From NCBI RefSeq assembly GCF_000439375.1, contig NZ_ATMI01000019.1:33055-97054 (forward strand): a DNA stretch of 64,000 nt, in the 5' to 3' direction. Below the pieces are notes generated by a model. The model saw nothing but the letters and a program-made list of their open reading frames with translations, had not been told where the DNA came from and did not search any database. The translations under genes and the position numbers were made by a program. Positions 37,930 through 46,924 of this stretch are shown in pieces; positions within the stretch are counted from its first letter, which is position 1, and the number at the start of each line of letters is the position of its first letter. The DNA comes from Tatumella saanichensis. GTDB lineage: Bacteria; Pseudomonadota; Gammaproteobacteria; Enterobacterales; Enterobacteriaceae.

Positions 37930-38031
37930 AGACAGAGTGTGAGGAATGACACACAAATAGTCTGCAACGGGCCAGTGAAGCGTGAATAAATCCGTCTATA
38001 CTAAGCAGTATCCCGTGACGGAGGCCTCCTG

Positions 38032-38133
38032 ATGAATCGTGCAATCACAACAACTACCTGTGAACTCAGCGTCTTTCTATTCAGTCTTAGCGTGGTGGCT
38101 ATTTTTCTGTATGTCTGGTTTTCGGCCAGTTAG
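38032..38133 (+). CDS. pmrR: PmrR-like single-helix micropeptide
   Basis: A 33-residue ORF with a near-ideal ribosome site (GGAGG at 38020-38024, seven-base spacing) and a TATACT -10-like box at 37998-38003. It has a polar N-terminus MNRAITTTT, then one hydrophobic helix [18 protein letters not shown]. The ending FLYVWFSAS resembles the FLYIWFATY end of the Salmonella/E. coli PmrR peptide (about 29 residues), a LpxT inhibitor encoded beside pmrCAB. Here too it sits next to pmrB, opposite strand, overlapping its 3' end by 35 bases. I saw no clear PmrA box directly upstream. The PmrR comparison is from memory. Confidence 0.72.
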   Translation: MNRAITTTTCELSVFLFSLSVVAIFLYVWFSAS

Positions 38134-39244
38134 TCTCGGTGGCAGCATTAAAGAAGACCGAGGCTCGGCAACCTGATCGATCGAGACGGTTACTCAGGGA
38201 AAAACGGGCATTGTGCATCTGACAGATGCGATTGACGATACTCAGTCCGAGCCCGCTGCCGCCATAACCACTGTCCAATCTAACAAACGGTCGGCTCAAC
38301 TCCCAAGCACGGGTTTCATCAATCCCTGGCCCCTCGTCCTCGATGCGTAATTCAATCTGTGGCTGTCCTTGTTCATCCATACTGCGGTGCAGACTAATAG
38401 TAATACTGCTATATTCCGGGCTATAACGGTGGGCATTTTCGGTCAGGTTTCTGACCACCAGTTGCAATAACGTGTGGTCGCCTTTCACCACCATTTGTGG
38501 GTCAGATGTAGGCAGGAATAGTTGTTGGTGGCGCAACTTAATAAGCGTCAGCAGGCTGTCACGCATTGGTGCGGTGACATGACTGGTCAGTTGCACCTCT
38601 TGATAATGCCCTGCGGAGAAGGATTGCCCGATACGGGCCAACTGCAGTAGCTGCGAGACACTGTTAGTCATTTGGTCGAGTCGCTGGATCAGCGGCTGCA
38701 TATCCAGGGAGTACTGGCGGGCGATCAGTTCTAGGTGTAGACGTAGCCCTGCCAGCGGGGTACGTAACTCATGCGCCACATCAGCAGTAAACAGTCGCTC
38801 TCTGTCGAGGGTTTCTGTCAGCCGCGCGACCATATCATTGATCGAGTGGATCACCGCATCGACCTCGGTCACCGTACTCTGATAACGGATAGGCTGGGCG
38901 TTAAAGGCAGAGTGTCGTTCTAGTTGATAACGCAATTCACTTAAGGGACGTGTCACCCGACGTATCGCCTGCCAGCAGAGTAACAACGCCAAGCTAATCA
39001 TAATCAGACTGGGGATCGCTAAGCTGGCTACCGCTTCATGGATCTCCTCTCGAACATGCCAGCGCTCATTTTGGTGTGCAACAATGCTTTCTACCAGCAA
39101 ACTGATCTGTTCTTTACTCTCATGCCATAACCAAATCACACTGATCACCTGACAGGAAAGTAATATCGTACCGAGGGTGATCAGTAATTGGCTACGTAAG
39201 GTAACAGTGCGCGCTAACGGTTTCAGAATAAGAGGTCTCCTCAA
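38099..39244 (-). CDS. pmrB: Sensor histidine kinase PmrB (BasS)
   Basis: Inner-membrane sensor kinase (381 residues) of the PmrA/PmrB system responding to iron, aluminium or low pH. Two membrane helices (about residues 18-40 and 73-95) flank a short periplasmic loop containing an E-x-x-E metal motif (EIHE, residues 67-70). HAMP follows, then the phospho-acceptor His158 in [13 protein letters not shown], the N box ([12 protein letters not shown]) and G boxes ([18 protein letters not shown]). The start appears to be TTG 39244, overlapping the pmrA stop. The 3' end overlaps the PmrR-like ORF. Confidence 0.93.
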   Translation of the reverse strand: MRRPLILKPLARTVTLRSQLLITLGTILLSCQVISVIWLWHESKEQISLLVESIVAHQNERWHVREEIHEAVASLAIPSLIMISLALLLCWQAIRRVTRPLSELRYQLERHSAFNAQPIRYQSTVTEVDAVIHSINDMVARLTETLDRERLFTADVAHELRTPLAGLRLHLELIARQYSLDMQPLIQRLDQMTNSVSQLLQLARIGQSFSAGHYQEVQLTSHVTAPMRDSLLTLIKLRHQQLFLPTSDPQMVVKGDHTLLQLVVRNLTENAHRYSPEYSSITISLHRSMDEQGQPQIELRIEDEGPGIDETRAWELSRPFVRLDSGYGGSGLGLSIVNRICQMHNARFSLSNRLDRSGCRASVFFNAATETNWPKTRHTEK

Positions 39245-39909
39245 TTAATCGGATCGGTACTCAGGGTATAACCAAACCCCCGCAGGGTACGGATCCGAGA
39301 TTTACCTACTTTATCGCGCAAGTTATGAATATGCACCTCCAGACTATTTGTCGAGGGCTCATTGTCCCAGTTGTAGAGATCGCTAAACAGTAATTCTCTG
39401 TGCACCGGTGAGCCAGCTTTCATCATTAATCGCGCCAGTAGCGCATACTCCTTGGGTGTCAGCTCCAAGGCTACGCCCTCTCTGAACACCTGACGATGAG
39501 TGGTATCCAGCTGTAGATCAGCTACTGTCAGCAGATTGAGGCTATGGTTATGATGACGGCGGATCAGCGCACGGATCCGTGCGGTCAACTCTTCAAGGGC
39601 GAAAGGTTTAACCAGATAATCATCCGCACCGCTATCCAGCCCGGAAATCCGATCATTTAAGGTATCGCGGGCGGTCAAAATTAACACCGGCAAGTCGAAT
39701 TTCTCGCGACGCAGGCGGCTGAGGAACACTAAACCGTCTTCATCCGGTAACCCGAGGTCGAGGATCATCAAACTGTACTGTGAAGATTTCAGGCTGCTGT
39801 CTGCAGCCCGAGCACTATTGACGCCATCGCAGGTATAACCTTCCTGCTGAATTGCCAGTACCAGGCCCTGCAACAGCAGGGCATCATCTTCAACAATCAG
39901 TATTTTCAT
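39241..39909 (-). CDS. pmrA: Response regulator PmrA (BasR)
   Basis: OmpR/PhoB-type response regulator (222 residues). Receiver domain: acidic pocket EDD at residues 7-9, phospho-acceptor Asp51 ([13 protein letters not shown]) and Lys in [12 protein letters not shown]. The C-terminal winged helix ends [32 protein letters not shown] 39909 overlaps the eptA stop (ATGA), and its own stop overlaps the pmrB start: the order eptA-pmrA-pmrB is that of E. coli eptA-basR-basS. Activates lipid A modification genes through PmrA boxes. Confidence 0.95.
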   Translation of the reverse strand: MKILIVEDDALLLQGLVLAIQQEGYTCDGVNSARAADSSLKSSQYSLMILDLGLPDEDGLVFLSRLRREKFDLPVLILTARDTLNDRISGLDSGADDYLVKPFALEELTARIRALIRRHHNHSLNLLTVADLQLDTTHRQVFREGVALELTPKEYALLARLMMKAGSPVHRELLFSDLYNWDNEPSTNSLEVHIHNLRDKVGKSRIRTLRGFGYTLSTDPIN

Positions 39910-41558
39910 CCAGTACTCCGGCAACCAGTCAGTAAGTCATCTGCGGGATGATACTCTCGGGTTTGCACGCCGAACAGCCCCAGTAAGGTTGAGAATACAT
40001 TATCCTGCGAATACGGATTATGGTCAGCGTTATTTTGTAGGCATCGTTGACTGACATGGAAACGTTGCTGATAGTCCGGTGACAGCCACAGTAACATTGG
40101 GATATGGGTCTGTTGTGATGGGGCTATGGCATAAGGCATACCGTGCAGCCATGCGCCGTCTTCGCCAAGTGATTCACCGTGATCAGAGAGATAGACCAAG
40201 CTGGTGGTAAATTTATTTTGATGTTCTTTAAGAATATCGATGGATTTATTCACGATATAATCCACATACAAAATGGTGTTGTCGTAAGTATTCACCAATT
40301 GCTCTCGGCTACAGCTTTGAATTTCATTGGTATCACAGGTTGGCGTAAATTTACGGAACGCTGGAGGATAACGATGATAATAAGTGGGGCCATGGCTACC
40401 GATGGTATGAAGGATAATAATGCCGTTACCCTTCAGGTGATTGATCGCGTCTTCAATCTGATGGAATAACACCTCATCATAGCATTCGCCATCGATACAT
40501 TGTCCTGGCAGATCCAAAGCCGTCATATCTTGGTGAGGGAGGCGATCACAGGCTCCTTTACAGCCACCGTCGTTATCATTCCATAGCACACTCACTCCTG
40601 CATGATGCAGAACATCCAGTGCGCCTTCCTGATGCGCCGCCAGCACATCGTTATAGTCTTTACGTGGCATATTGGAGAACATGCACGGCACCGAGACGGC
40701 GGTCGAGGTTCCACAGGAAGAGGTATGTGGATAATAGATCACATTATCTTTGCTCAGCAGTGGGTTGGTATCACGGGCGTAGCCGGATAACGAAAAGTCC
40801 TGGGCACGGGAGGTTTCACCCAACACCATAATGGTCAGTTCCGGTTTACCGTGGGTCATTGCCGGTTCCTGGTGAGCATCTTCACCAATCCGAATTAAGG
40901 GCATTTCCGCCAGTCGATGATGCTTATACCAGGAGAGGCTCGCCATAATACTGTTTGAGGGATTCACCGACTTTATCAGTTCATGGTGATTGCGAAACAG
41001 CGAGGCATAGTCCTTATAAAAAACCAGTGCAACCAGCAGAATACAGAGCACATTGGTCAATAGCGTCAGAAGGCGTTTACCAAGGCTGCGAAACAGGCTA
41101 GTTTCAGGCTTAATTTTCAACCACCAGGCCAAAAACACTGCCGGTACAATAGTCAGTAACAAGGTTACCACCATTGGCGGATCCAGTAATGCCAGACTTT
41201 CCGCCGGGGTGGTGTCAAGCATATTCACCATCATCGAGCGATCCAACACAATATTATAATTCATAATAAAGTATTGCGCGGTGGCACTGAGGATCACAAA
41301 TAGCGTGATCACAACACGGCTCAGTTTGACCAATGAGGCTAGGGTGAGCACCAGACAAATAACACTAAAGGCCAGCAGTGGCATTGACAGGAAAAACAGG
41401 CAATGGGCAATACTATCAGGGCCGATTAATTTCCAAGCACGTTGATAATACGCGAAGTTTAGGCAGACACTGATGTAAGCCGCGAACAGCACCAGGTAAA
41501 GTGTTCGGCCAAGTGTCGGCCGCCGCAAAGGGAAAAATGTCATCGGGCATTCCGTCAT
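39906..41558 (-). CDS. eptA: Phosphoethanolamine transferase EptA (PmrC)
   Basis: Inner-membrane enzyme adding phosphoethanolamine to lipid A phosphates, lowering negative charge and polymyxin binding. Five N-terminal helices (to about residue 180) are followed by a periplasmic alkaline-phosphatase-like domain with the nucleophilic Thr in [39 protein letters not shown] and [13 protein letters not shown] (zinc ligands). Several Cys pairs are present for disulfides. Length about 550, as E. coli EptA (547). ATG 41558 or the internal ATG 41543 may be used. First gene of the eptA-pmrA-pmrB operon; a PmrA box lies upstream. Confidence 0.95.
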   Translation of the reverse strand: MTECPMTFFPLRRPTLGRTLYLVLFAAYISVCLNFAYYQRAWKLIGPDSIAHCLFFLSMPLLAFSVICLVLTLASLVKLSRVVITLFVILSATAQYFIMNYNIVLDRSMMVNMLDTTPAESLALLDPPMVVTLLLTIVPAVFLAWWLKIKPETSLFRSLGKRLLTLLTNVLCILLVALVFYKDYASLFRNHHELIKSVNPSNSIMASLSWYKHHRLAEMPLIRIGEDAHQEPAMTHGKPELTIMVLGETSRAQDFSLSGYARDTNPLLSKDNVIYYPHTSSCGTSTAVSVPCMFSNMPRKDYNDVLAAHQEGALDVLHHAGVSVLWNDNDGGCKGACDRLPHQDMTALDLPGQCIDGECYDEVLFHQIEDAINHLKGNGIIILHTIGSHGPTYYHRYPPAFRKFTPTCDTNEIQSCSREQLVNTYDNTILYVDYIVNKSIDILKEHQNKFTTSLVYLSDHGESLGEDGAWLHGMPYAIAPSQQTHIPMLLWLSPDYQQRFHVSQRCLQNNADHNPYSQDNVFSTLLGLFGVQTREYHPADDLLTGCRSTG

Positions 41559-41593
41559 AGAGAAAAATGTTCAGGCTATTGTCTCCATTAATT

Positions 41594-41610
41594 CTTAGGA
41601 AAACCTTAAG
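41594..41610 (-). promoter_or_regulatory. PmrA box upstream of eptA
   Basis: On the minus strand CTTAAG-GTTTT-CCTAAG: two hexamers with five-base spacing, fitting the PmrA consensus (Y-TTAA-K, N5, Y-TTAA-K) with one mismatch in the second half. It lies 36-52 bases before the eptA start, the position expected for activation of the eptA-pmrAB operon. Confidence 0.75.
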
Positions 41611-41763
41611 TAAGGTTTTTTTGAGTAACAAATGCTTAGGCTACTTAGGGCGAGAACCAACCGAGAAATCCGACGTAACAAGGAGAAGGGCAATAGAGGT
41701 CAGTTGAGTCTAAGTGTCGCGGGGGGAGAGAGAACCGTAACGCTGGGGCGGGTGATACACAAA

Positions 41764-41783
41764 CCCGGTACCGCAGTACCGGG
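41764..41783 (-). terminator. Probable terminator of katA
   Basis: CCCGGTAC-CGCA-GTACCGGG hairpin, nine bases past the katA stop. Only a short TTTG tract follows on the minus strand. Confidence 0.65.
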
Positions 41784-41791
41784 AGCAGATA

Positions 41792-43261
41792 TTATGACTC
41801 TTTTTTGGCCGCGGCTACGGCATCGGCAATACGTTTACTGGTGGTCGGGTCAATGTTGTGCCAGTATTGGTACACCCGCGACAGTACCGGCTCTTTAACG
41901 CCGTTTAACAAATGTCCCGCCACGTTATTGACCAGACGATCACGAGCAGCATCATCCATCACCTGAGTCACCAATGTCCGAGCCTGACCCCAGTCATCAT
42001 CTTCAGCATGCAGGGTATAAGGCTGGCGCACCAAGTCACCGGCCGTCTGCCAGGTGGAATCGGTCGGATATTTTTCTGCGTCCGGCACCGGTCCCCCTTT
42101 GGAGTTTGGTGCATAGACCGGATCGCTAACCGGATTGATGCGCATCGCACCGTCTTTGCTGTAGCTGTTTACAGGTGAGCGCGGGGCATTGACCGGGATC
42201 TGCTTATAGTTAACCCCCAAACGATGACGGTGTGCATCCGCGTAAGCAAACACACGCCCCAGCAGCATTTTATCTGGGCTTAGGCCAATACCAGGCACCA
42301 AGTTATTAGGCTCAAATGCGGCCTGTTCGATCTGTGCATGGTTATCGGTTGGGTTCTTATCCAAGGTCAGTTTACCCACTTTGATTAACGGATAATCCTT
42401 GTGAGGCCAAACCTTGGTCAGGTCGAACGGATTGAAACGGTAGTTTTCCGCGTCAGCGAACGGCATGATCTGCATATACAGCGTCCAAGACGGGAAGTTA
42501 CCGTCATCTATGGCGTTATACAGATCGCGGACATGGAAATCACCGTCGGCACCGGCCTGTTTGTCAGCTTCTTCCTGAGTCAGATGCTCAACACCTTGAT
42601 CGGTTTTGAAATGGTATTTCACCCAGAATTTCTCACCCTGGGCGTTGACCCACATATAGGTATGGCTGGAATAGCCATTCATATGCCGCCAGCTGCGTGG
42701 AATACCACGGTCCCCCATCAGCCAAGCGACCTGATGGGCGGATTCTGGAGACAATGTCCAGAAATCCCACTGCATATCGTTGTCACGTAGGTTGTTGTCG
42801 GCACGGCGTTTCTGTGAACGGATAAAGTGTTGGAACTTAATAGGGTCGCGGACGAAGAACACCGGAGTATTGTTACCGACTAGGTCGTAGTTGCCTTCGG
42901 TGGTGTAAAACTTAATGGAAAATCCACGTGGGTCACGCCAGGTATCCGGGCTGCCGCGCTCACCAGCGACGGTCGAGAAGCGCATCAACACATCGGTTTT
43001 GACACCAGGTTGAAACAGGGCGGCACGGGTATACTGACTGACATCTTCCGTTACCTCAAAATGACCGAACGCACCACTGCCTTTGGCGTGAGGCTGACGC
43101 TCTGGGATGCGCTCGCGGTTAAAGTTTGCCATTTGCTCGATCAGATAATGATCGTGTAACACCAGCGGGCCATCCGGGCCAACAGAGAGGGAATGTTCCT
43201 GACTTTCTACGGGGATACCTGCATCAGTGGTCAGTGTTTTTGGGTGCTGCTCATTGCTCAT
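41792..43261 (-). CDS. katA: Monofunctional haem catalase KatA
   Basis: Cytoplasmic small-subunit (clade 3 type) catalase, 489 residues, converting hydrogen peroxide to water and oxygen. N-terminal motifs are [22 protein letters not shown] and [27 protein letters not shown], the latter holding the distal catalytic His. The conserved Asn is in [19 protein letters not shown]. The proximal haem Tyr motif is [14 protein letters not shown]. No N-terminal signal. Divergent from an MFS gene; the 227-base spacer should contain the promoter, possibly OxyR-controlled, but I could not identify a site. Confidence 0.96.
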   Translation of the reverse strand: MSNEQHPKTLTTDAGIPVESQEHSLSVGPDGPLVLHDHYLIEQMANFNRERIPERQPHAKGSGAFGHFEVTEDVSQYTRAALFQPGVKTDVLMRFSTVAGERGSPDTWRDPRGFSIKFYTTEGNYDLVGNNTPVFFVRDPIKFQHFIRSQKRRADNNLRDNDMQWDFWTLSPESAHQVAWLMGDRGIPRSWRHMNGYSSHTYMWVNAQGEKFWVKYHFKTDQGVEHLTQEEADKQAGADGDFHVRDLYNAIDDGNFPSWTLYMQIMPFADAENYRFNPFDLTKVWPHKDYPLIKVGKLTLDKNPTDNHAQIEQAAFEPNNLVPGIGLSPDKMLLGRVFAYADAHRHRLGVNYKQIPVNAPRSPVNSYSKDGAMRINPVSDPVYAPNSKGGPVPDAEKYPTDSTWQTAGDLVRQPYTLHAEDDDWGQARTLVTQVMDDAARDRLVNNVAGHLLNGVKEPVLSRVYQYWHNIDPTTSKRIADAVAAAKKES

Positions 43262-43488
43262 GCCTTGCTCCTTGGTAAACAGGGTTAACTATGCATCCAC
43301 TAAGCATAGCTGATATTTGTTATTGCGCAGTAACCGTCGGAAATTTCAGAAAATACCTCGATAAACCAATAGCATGAATTGTTACCTCACGGCTATTCAG
43401 TGGCGGAATTGCCGTTGGCTTGCTGATCGACAATCAGGTAAAATGGCCTGCTAATAATAACGTTATTCATTTATTCCGGAGTTCTGCT

Positions 43489-44730
43489 ATGGCCTCTTCT
43501 TCTGGGGAGCCTTCATCACGTATTTTTCACCACCGTGGCTTTCGTGCCTATGTCACCGCCCAAACCTGCTCGTCGTTAAGTTTCCAGATTGTCTCGCTAG
43601 CGGTGAGTTGGCAATTATATGCCATGACCCACAGTGCCTTTATGCTGGGGATGATCGGGCTGATGCAGTTTGTGCCCTCAGTGCTGCTGGCGCTCCCCGC
43701 CGGTCATCTGGCGGATCAGTATAACCGTAAAACCCTGATCATTGGCGGTCAGTCAGTGGAGTTCCTCGCCAGTATCGGACTGATATTATTGTCATTCTTT
43801 GCAGCTGGTAGCGCAGGGCTATTACTGGCGCTAGTTTTTTTGTTTTCCTTGGCGCGCGCCTTTGAAGGGCCTTCCATGACTTCGCTACTGCCAGCATTAC
43901 TGCCCGCGGGGTTGCTGTCTAAGGGGATGGCTACCAATCAGGTGTTTCGTGAGGCCATGGTAATTGCTGGGCCGATGGCCGGTGGGGTGCTGTATGTGGT
44001 TTCTCCTGCCTTAGCCTATGGCACCGCGGCGGTCGCCTATTTGGTGTCGCTAGTGATTATGATCGGCCTGAACTATCAGCATGAACCGGTTAAAGCCTTG
44101 CCGATGACCTTTAAAAATCTGTTTGCTGGCCTCGACTTTATCCTTAAGCGTAAAGATGTGCTGGGAGTGATCTCACTGGATCTGTTTGCGGTATTACTCG
44201 GTGGTGTCACTGCACTGCTGCCGATTTTTGCTCATGATGTGCTGCATACCGGCGCCTGGGGGTTAGGCGCCTTGCGGGCCGCTCCGTCGGTTGGCGCGTT
44301 AATCACGGGCATTTGGGTCAGCCGGAACAGTTTCCACCGCCATACCGGACTGATCATGTTCGGTTCGGTGGCCGGTTTTGGCCTTGCCACACTGGTGTTT
44401 GCCTTGTCACACAATGTGGTGATCTCATTGCTGGCGTTGGCGGCGCTCGGCGGCTTTGATATGGTCAGTATGGTGATCCGTGGGGCGATGGTGCAGTTAG
44501 ATACCCCAGACGCCATGCGTGGCCGAGTCAATGCGGTCAACTCTATCTTTATCAATACCTCTAATCAGCTTGGGGAATTTGAAACCGGATTGATGGCCAG
44601 TGCCATCGGGGCGGTGCCTGCCTCGGTGGTTGGCGGCGTTGGCACCCTAGTGGTGGTCGGCCTGTGGATGTTGATGTTCCCACAGTTGCGCAAACGTCAG
44701 CAGTTATCTCAGGGCGAACAGCACCCGTAA
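43489..44730 (+). CDS. MFS exporter, EntS-like (MFS_3)
   Basis: Twelve-helix major facilitator (about 413 residues from ATG 43489) resembling the EntS/enterobactin-exporter branch and uncharacterised proteobacterial relatives. The A-motif lies in PAGHLADQYNRKTLI. FLFSLARAFEGPSMTSLLPALLP and ISLDLFAVLLGGVTALLPIFAHDVLHTGAWGLGALRAAPSVGAL are typical of this branch, as is DTPDAMRGRVNAVNSIFINTSNQLGEFETG. A perfect palindrome AATAACGTTATT (43456-43467) sits 22 bases before the start and could be an operator. No siderophore synthesis genes are nearby, so the substrate is open. Confidence 0.83.
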   Translation: MASSSGEPSSRIFHHRGFRAYVTAQTCSSLSFQIVSLAVSWQLYAMTHSAFMLGMIGLMQFVPSVLLALPAGHLADQYNRKTLIIGGQSVEFLASIGLILLSFFAAGSAGLLLALVFLFSLARAFEGPSMTSLLPALLPAGLLSKGMATNQVFREAMVIAGPMAGGVLYVVSPALAYGTAAVAYLVSLVIMIGLNYQHEPVKALPMTFKNLFAGLDFILKRKDVLGVISLDLFAVLLGGVTALLPIFAHDVLHTGAWGLGALRAAPSVGALITGIWVSRNSFHRHTGLIMFGSVAGFGLATLVFALSHNVVISLLALAALGGFDMVSMVIRGAMVQLDTPDAMRGRVNAVNSIFINTSNQLGEFETGLMASAIGAVPASVVGGVGTLVVVGLWMLMFPQLRKRQQLSQGEQHP

Positions 44731-44736
44731 AGCGAA

Positions 44737-44762
44737 AGCGGTCTTTGTCAACAAAGACCGCT
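44737..44762 (+). repeat. Perfect inverted repeat between MFS and flavoprotein genes
   Basis: Arms AGCGGTCTTTGT (44737-44748) and ACAAAGACCGCT (44751-44762), two-base centre, six bases after the MFS stop and 24 before the next start. No T-tract, so either an mRNA hairpin limiting read-through or a protein-binding site. Confidence 0.7.
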
Positions 44763-44786
44763 CTACTGATGTTGAAGGAGACAATA

Positions 44787-45410
44787 ATGAGCGAGCGATA
44801 CAGCTACACCCCGGCAGAAGGGCATGGCCTGCCGCATGATCCCTTGAACGCCATTATTGGCCCGAGACCGATTGGCTGGATCAGCTCTCATAACGGTGCA
44901 GGGCAGCATAACTTAGCGCCTTACAGCTTTTTTAACTGCTTTAACTACCGTCCGCCGATTATCGGTTTTGCCAGTTCAGGCTGGAAGGACAGTGTACGCA
45001 ATATCAGCCAGACCAAAGAGTTTGTCTGGAATCTGGTGACACGTCCACTGGCGGAGGCGATGAACGCCAGTTCTGCGCCGTTGCCAGTGGATGGTGATGA
45101 GTTTCATTTTGCGGGGTTACAGACTCTCGCGGCGAGCGAAGTGGGGGCCCTACGGGTGGCCGCCAGTCCCGTGCATTTCGAGTGTCGCTTAACCCAGTGT
45201 ATTCAGTTACAGGATACCTCAGCAACGCTGCTGCCAAGTTGGCTCGTCCTAGGTGAAGTTGTGCGGGTGCACATCGATCGTACTTTGCTGGTGGAAGGGG
45301 TCTATCAGACCAGCCTTGCGCAGCCGGTACTGCGCGCCGGTGGCCCGTCAGCGTACTATGGCATCAGTGAACAACAGCGTTTCGACCTGACCCGTCCGAC
45401 CTTTCCCTAA
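44787..45410 (+). CDS. Flavin-reductase-like FMN-binding protein
   Basis: A 207-residue protein of the FMN-binding split-barrel (flavin reductase/DIM6-NTAB) family. It shows PLNAIIGPRPIGWISSHNGAGQHNLAPYSFFNCFNYRPPIIGFASSG, in which the R-P-I-G-W-I-S strand binds FMN, then SWLVLGEVVRVHID and RAGGPSAYYGI. A ribosome site GAAGGAG precedes ATG 44787; earlier in-frame starts overlap the MFS gene and are unlikely. Members act as FMN reductases or bind FMN in amine metabolism; no partner oxygenase is adjacent, so the substrate is unknown. Confidence 0.85.
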   Translation: MSERYSYTPAEGHGLPHDPLNAIIGPRPIGWISSHNGAGQHNLAPYSFFNCFNYRPPIIGFASSGWKDSVRNISQTKEFVWNLVTRPLAEAMNASSAPLPVDGDEFHFAGLQTLAASEVGALRVAASPVHFECRLTQCIQLQDTSATLLPSWLVLGEVVRVHIDRTLLVEGVYQTSLAQPVLRAGGPSAYYGISEQQRFDLTRPTFP

Positions 45411-45419
45411 AGGCAACTT

Positions 45420-45436
45420 CCGGGGGAGCCCCCCGG
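45420..45436 (+). terminator. GC-rich hairpin after the flavoprotein gene
   Basis: CCGGGGG-AGC-CCCCCGG (7-bp stem), ten bases past the stop; without a T-tract, so a weak terminator at best. Confidence 0.4.
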
Positions 45437-45551
45437 ACCCGCTGGAAATTCCGTCAGTTAGCAGCTATACCTTTACAGACAGGCGCTCATTAAGTCGTGG
45501 AGAATGCCTTCTGCATGGCCGGGTATGTCTTCACTGTTCACGGGAGAATAG

Positions 45552-46922
45552 ATGCAGAAACCACCTTCATCATCATCGTCAGCAGTCAGTCCGACACTTA
45601 TTGGTAAAATCACTGGTATTGCCGGCGTTCGCCCAGAAGAAGTGTCATTATTGCTGTGGAGCATGCTGTATATCTTCTGCGTTCTTTCTTCTTATTATGT
45701 GATCCGACCGGTACGCGATACCCTAGGCATTGATGGTGGGGTTGATAACCTGCAGTGGCTATTTGCCGCCACCCTAGTCGTGATGCTGCTGCTGACATTA
45801 CCGTTCTCTGCACTCTCTGCCCGATTACCTCGGCGTCGCTTTATTCCTTGGGTATACCGATTTTTTATCAGCCACCTGATTATTTTTGCTCTCCTAATGG
45901 CTTTCTTACCCCAAGGTAACGATCACCGCTGGTTAGGCCGAGTCTTTTTTGTTTGGGTATCGGTGTTCAACCTCTATGTCGTGTCGGTGTTTTGGTCGAT
46001 GGTGGCAGACATTTTTGATCGTGAGCGTGCCAGTAGACTGTTCTCGTTAATGGCGGCAGGGGCGACCTTAGGGGCGGTCATTGGCTCTCTGCTGACCACG
46101 GCACTGGTGCGCTGGCTAAATATGAGCGGTTTATTTGTGCTGGCGGCGGTGTTGCTGGAGGTGGCGGTATTCTGTGTCCATCGCTTGAATACCTTGGTGC
46201 GTCAGCGTCCATTAACCACGCCCTCGCACAGCGAAAAGCAGTCAGGCGACAGTGCTGACGGTGCCGTCGGTGGGGGAATTTTCGCGGGGATGGCAGCCAT
46301 TGCCCGTTCTGGCTATCTGTTAAATATTTGCCTCTATATGCTGCTGTTCTCGGTCACCTCGACCTTCGTTTATTTCCGACAAGCTACGTTGGTGGATCAA
46401 CTGTTTACCAGTAACGACAGCCGTACCACCTTTTTTGCGGCCAGTGATTTAGCGGTCAATATATTGACCCTGATCAGCCAATTATTGATCACCGGCCGAC
46501 TGCTCAGCCGTTACGGCACCCGGCGGGTATTGGGGATTTTACCGCTGATCACCTTAGCGGGTTTCGCTTTGCTCAGTGTCTGGCCGACCTTGGCCGGGCT
46601 GTTTATTTTTGCAGTACTGCGCCGCGCCGGCAACTTTGCTTTTGCCCGTCCGGCGCGGGAAGTGCTGTTTACCGTGTTATCGCGAGAGCAGAAGTACAAA
46701 GCCAAGAATGTCACCGATACGGTGGTCTATCGGGCCGGCGATCAAGCCGGTGCCTGGAGTTGGACGGCGATGAATGCATTGGGGCTGAGCGGTAATCTTA
46801 TCGCTTGGCTGGCCATCCCTTTGTCTCTGGTCTGGTTTCTTAACAGCCTGTGGTTGGGTAAGAAACAGAAATGGCTAGAGCAACATCAATCACGGGCCGA
46901 TACACCGGCTCAAGGAGAGTAA
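45552..46922 (+). CDS. MFS/ATP-ADP-translocase-like membrane protein
   Basis: A 456-residue, about 12-helix membrane protein. The stretch SSYYVIRPVRDTLGIDGGVDNLQWLF, the PRRRFIPWVYRFF loop, and SMVADIFDRERASRLFSLMAAGATLGAVIGSL are what I associate with proteins annotated as NTP/NDP exchange transporters (Tlc-like) in free-living proteobacteria. Those are distant relatives of the obligate-intracellular nucleotide transporters. The later NFAFARPAREVLFTVLSREQKYKAKNVTDTVVYRAGDQ is also characteristic. Real substrate unknown. The aldo-keto reductase follows after two bases, so the two form an operon. Confidence 0.75.
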   Translation: MQKPPSSSSSAVSPTLIGKITGIAGVRPEEVSLLLWSMLYIFCVLSSYYVIRPVRDTLGIDGGVDNLQWLFAATLVVMLLLTLPFSALSARLPRRRFIPWVYRFFISHLIIFALLMAFLPQGNDHRWLGRVFFVWVSVFNLYVVSVFWSMVADIFDRERASRLFSLMAAGATLGAVIGSLLTTALVRWLNMSGLFVLAAVLLEVAVFCVHRLNTLVRQRPLTTPSHSEKQSGDSADGAVGGGIFAGMAAIARSGYLLNICLYMLLFSVTSTFVYFRQATLVDQLFTSNDSRTTFFAASDLAVNILTLISQLLITGRLLSRYGTRRVLGILPLITLAGFALLSVWPTLAGLFIFAVLRRAGNFAFARPAREVLFTVLSREQKYKAKNVTDTVVYRAGDQAGAWSWTAMNALGLSGNLIAWLAIPLSLVWFLNSLWLGKKQKWLEQHQSRADTPAQGE

Positions 46923-46924
46923 CA

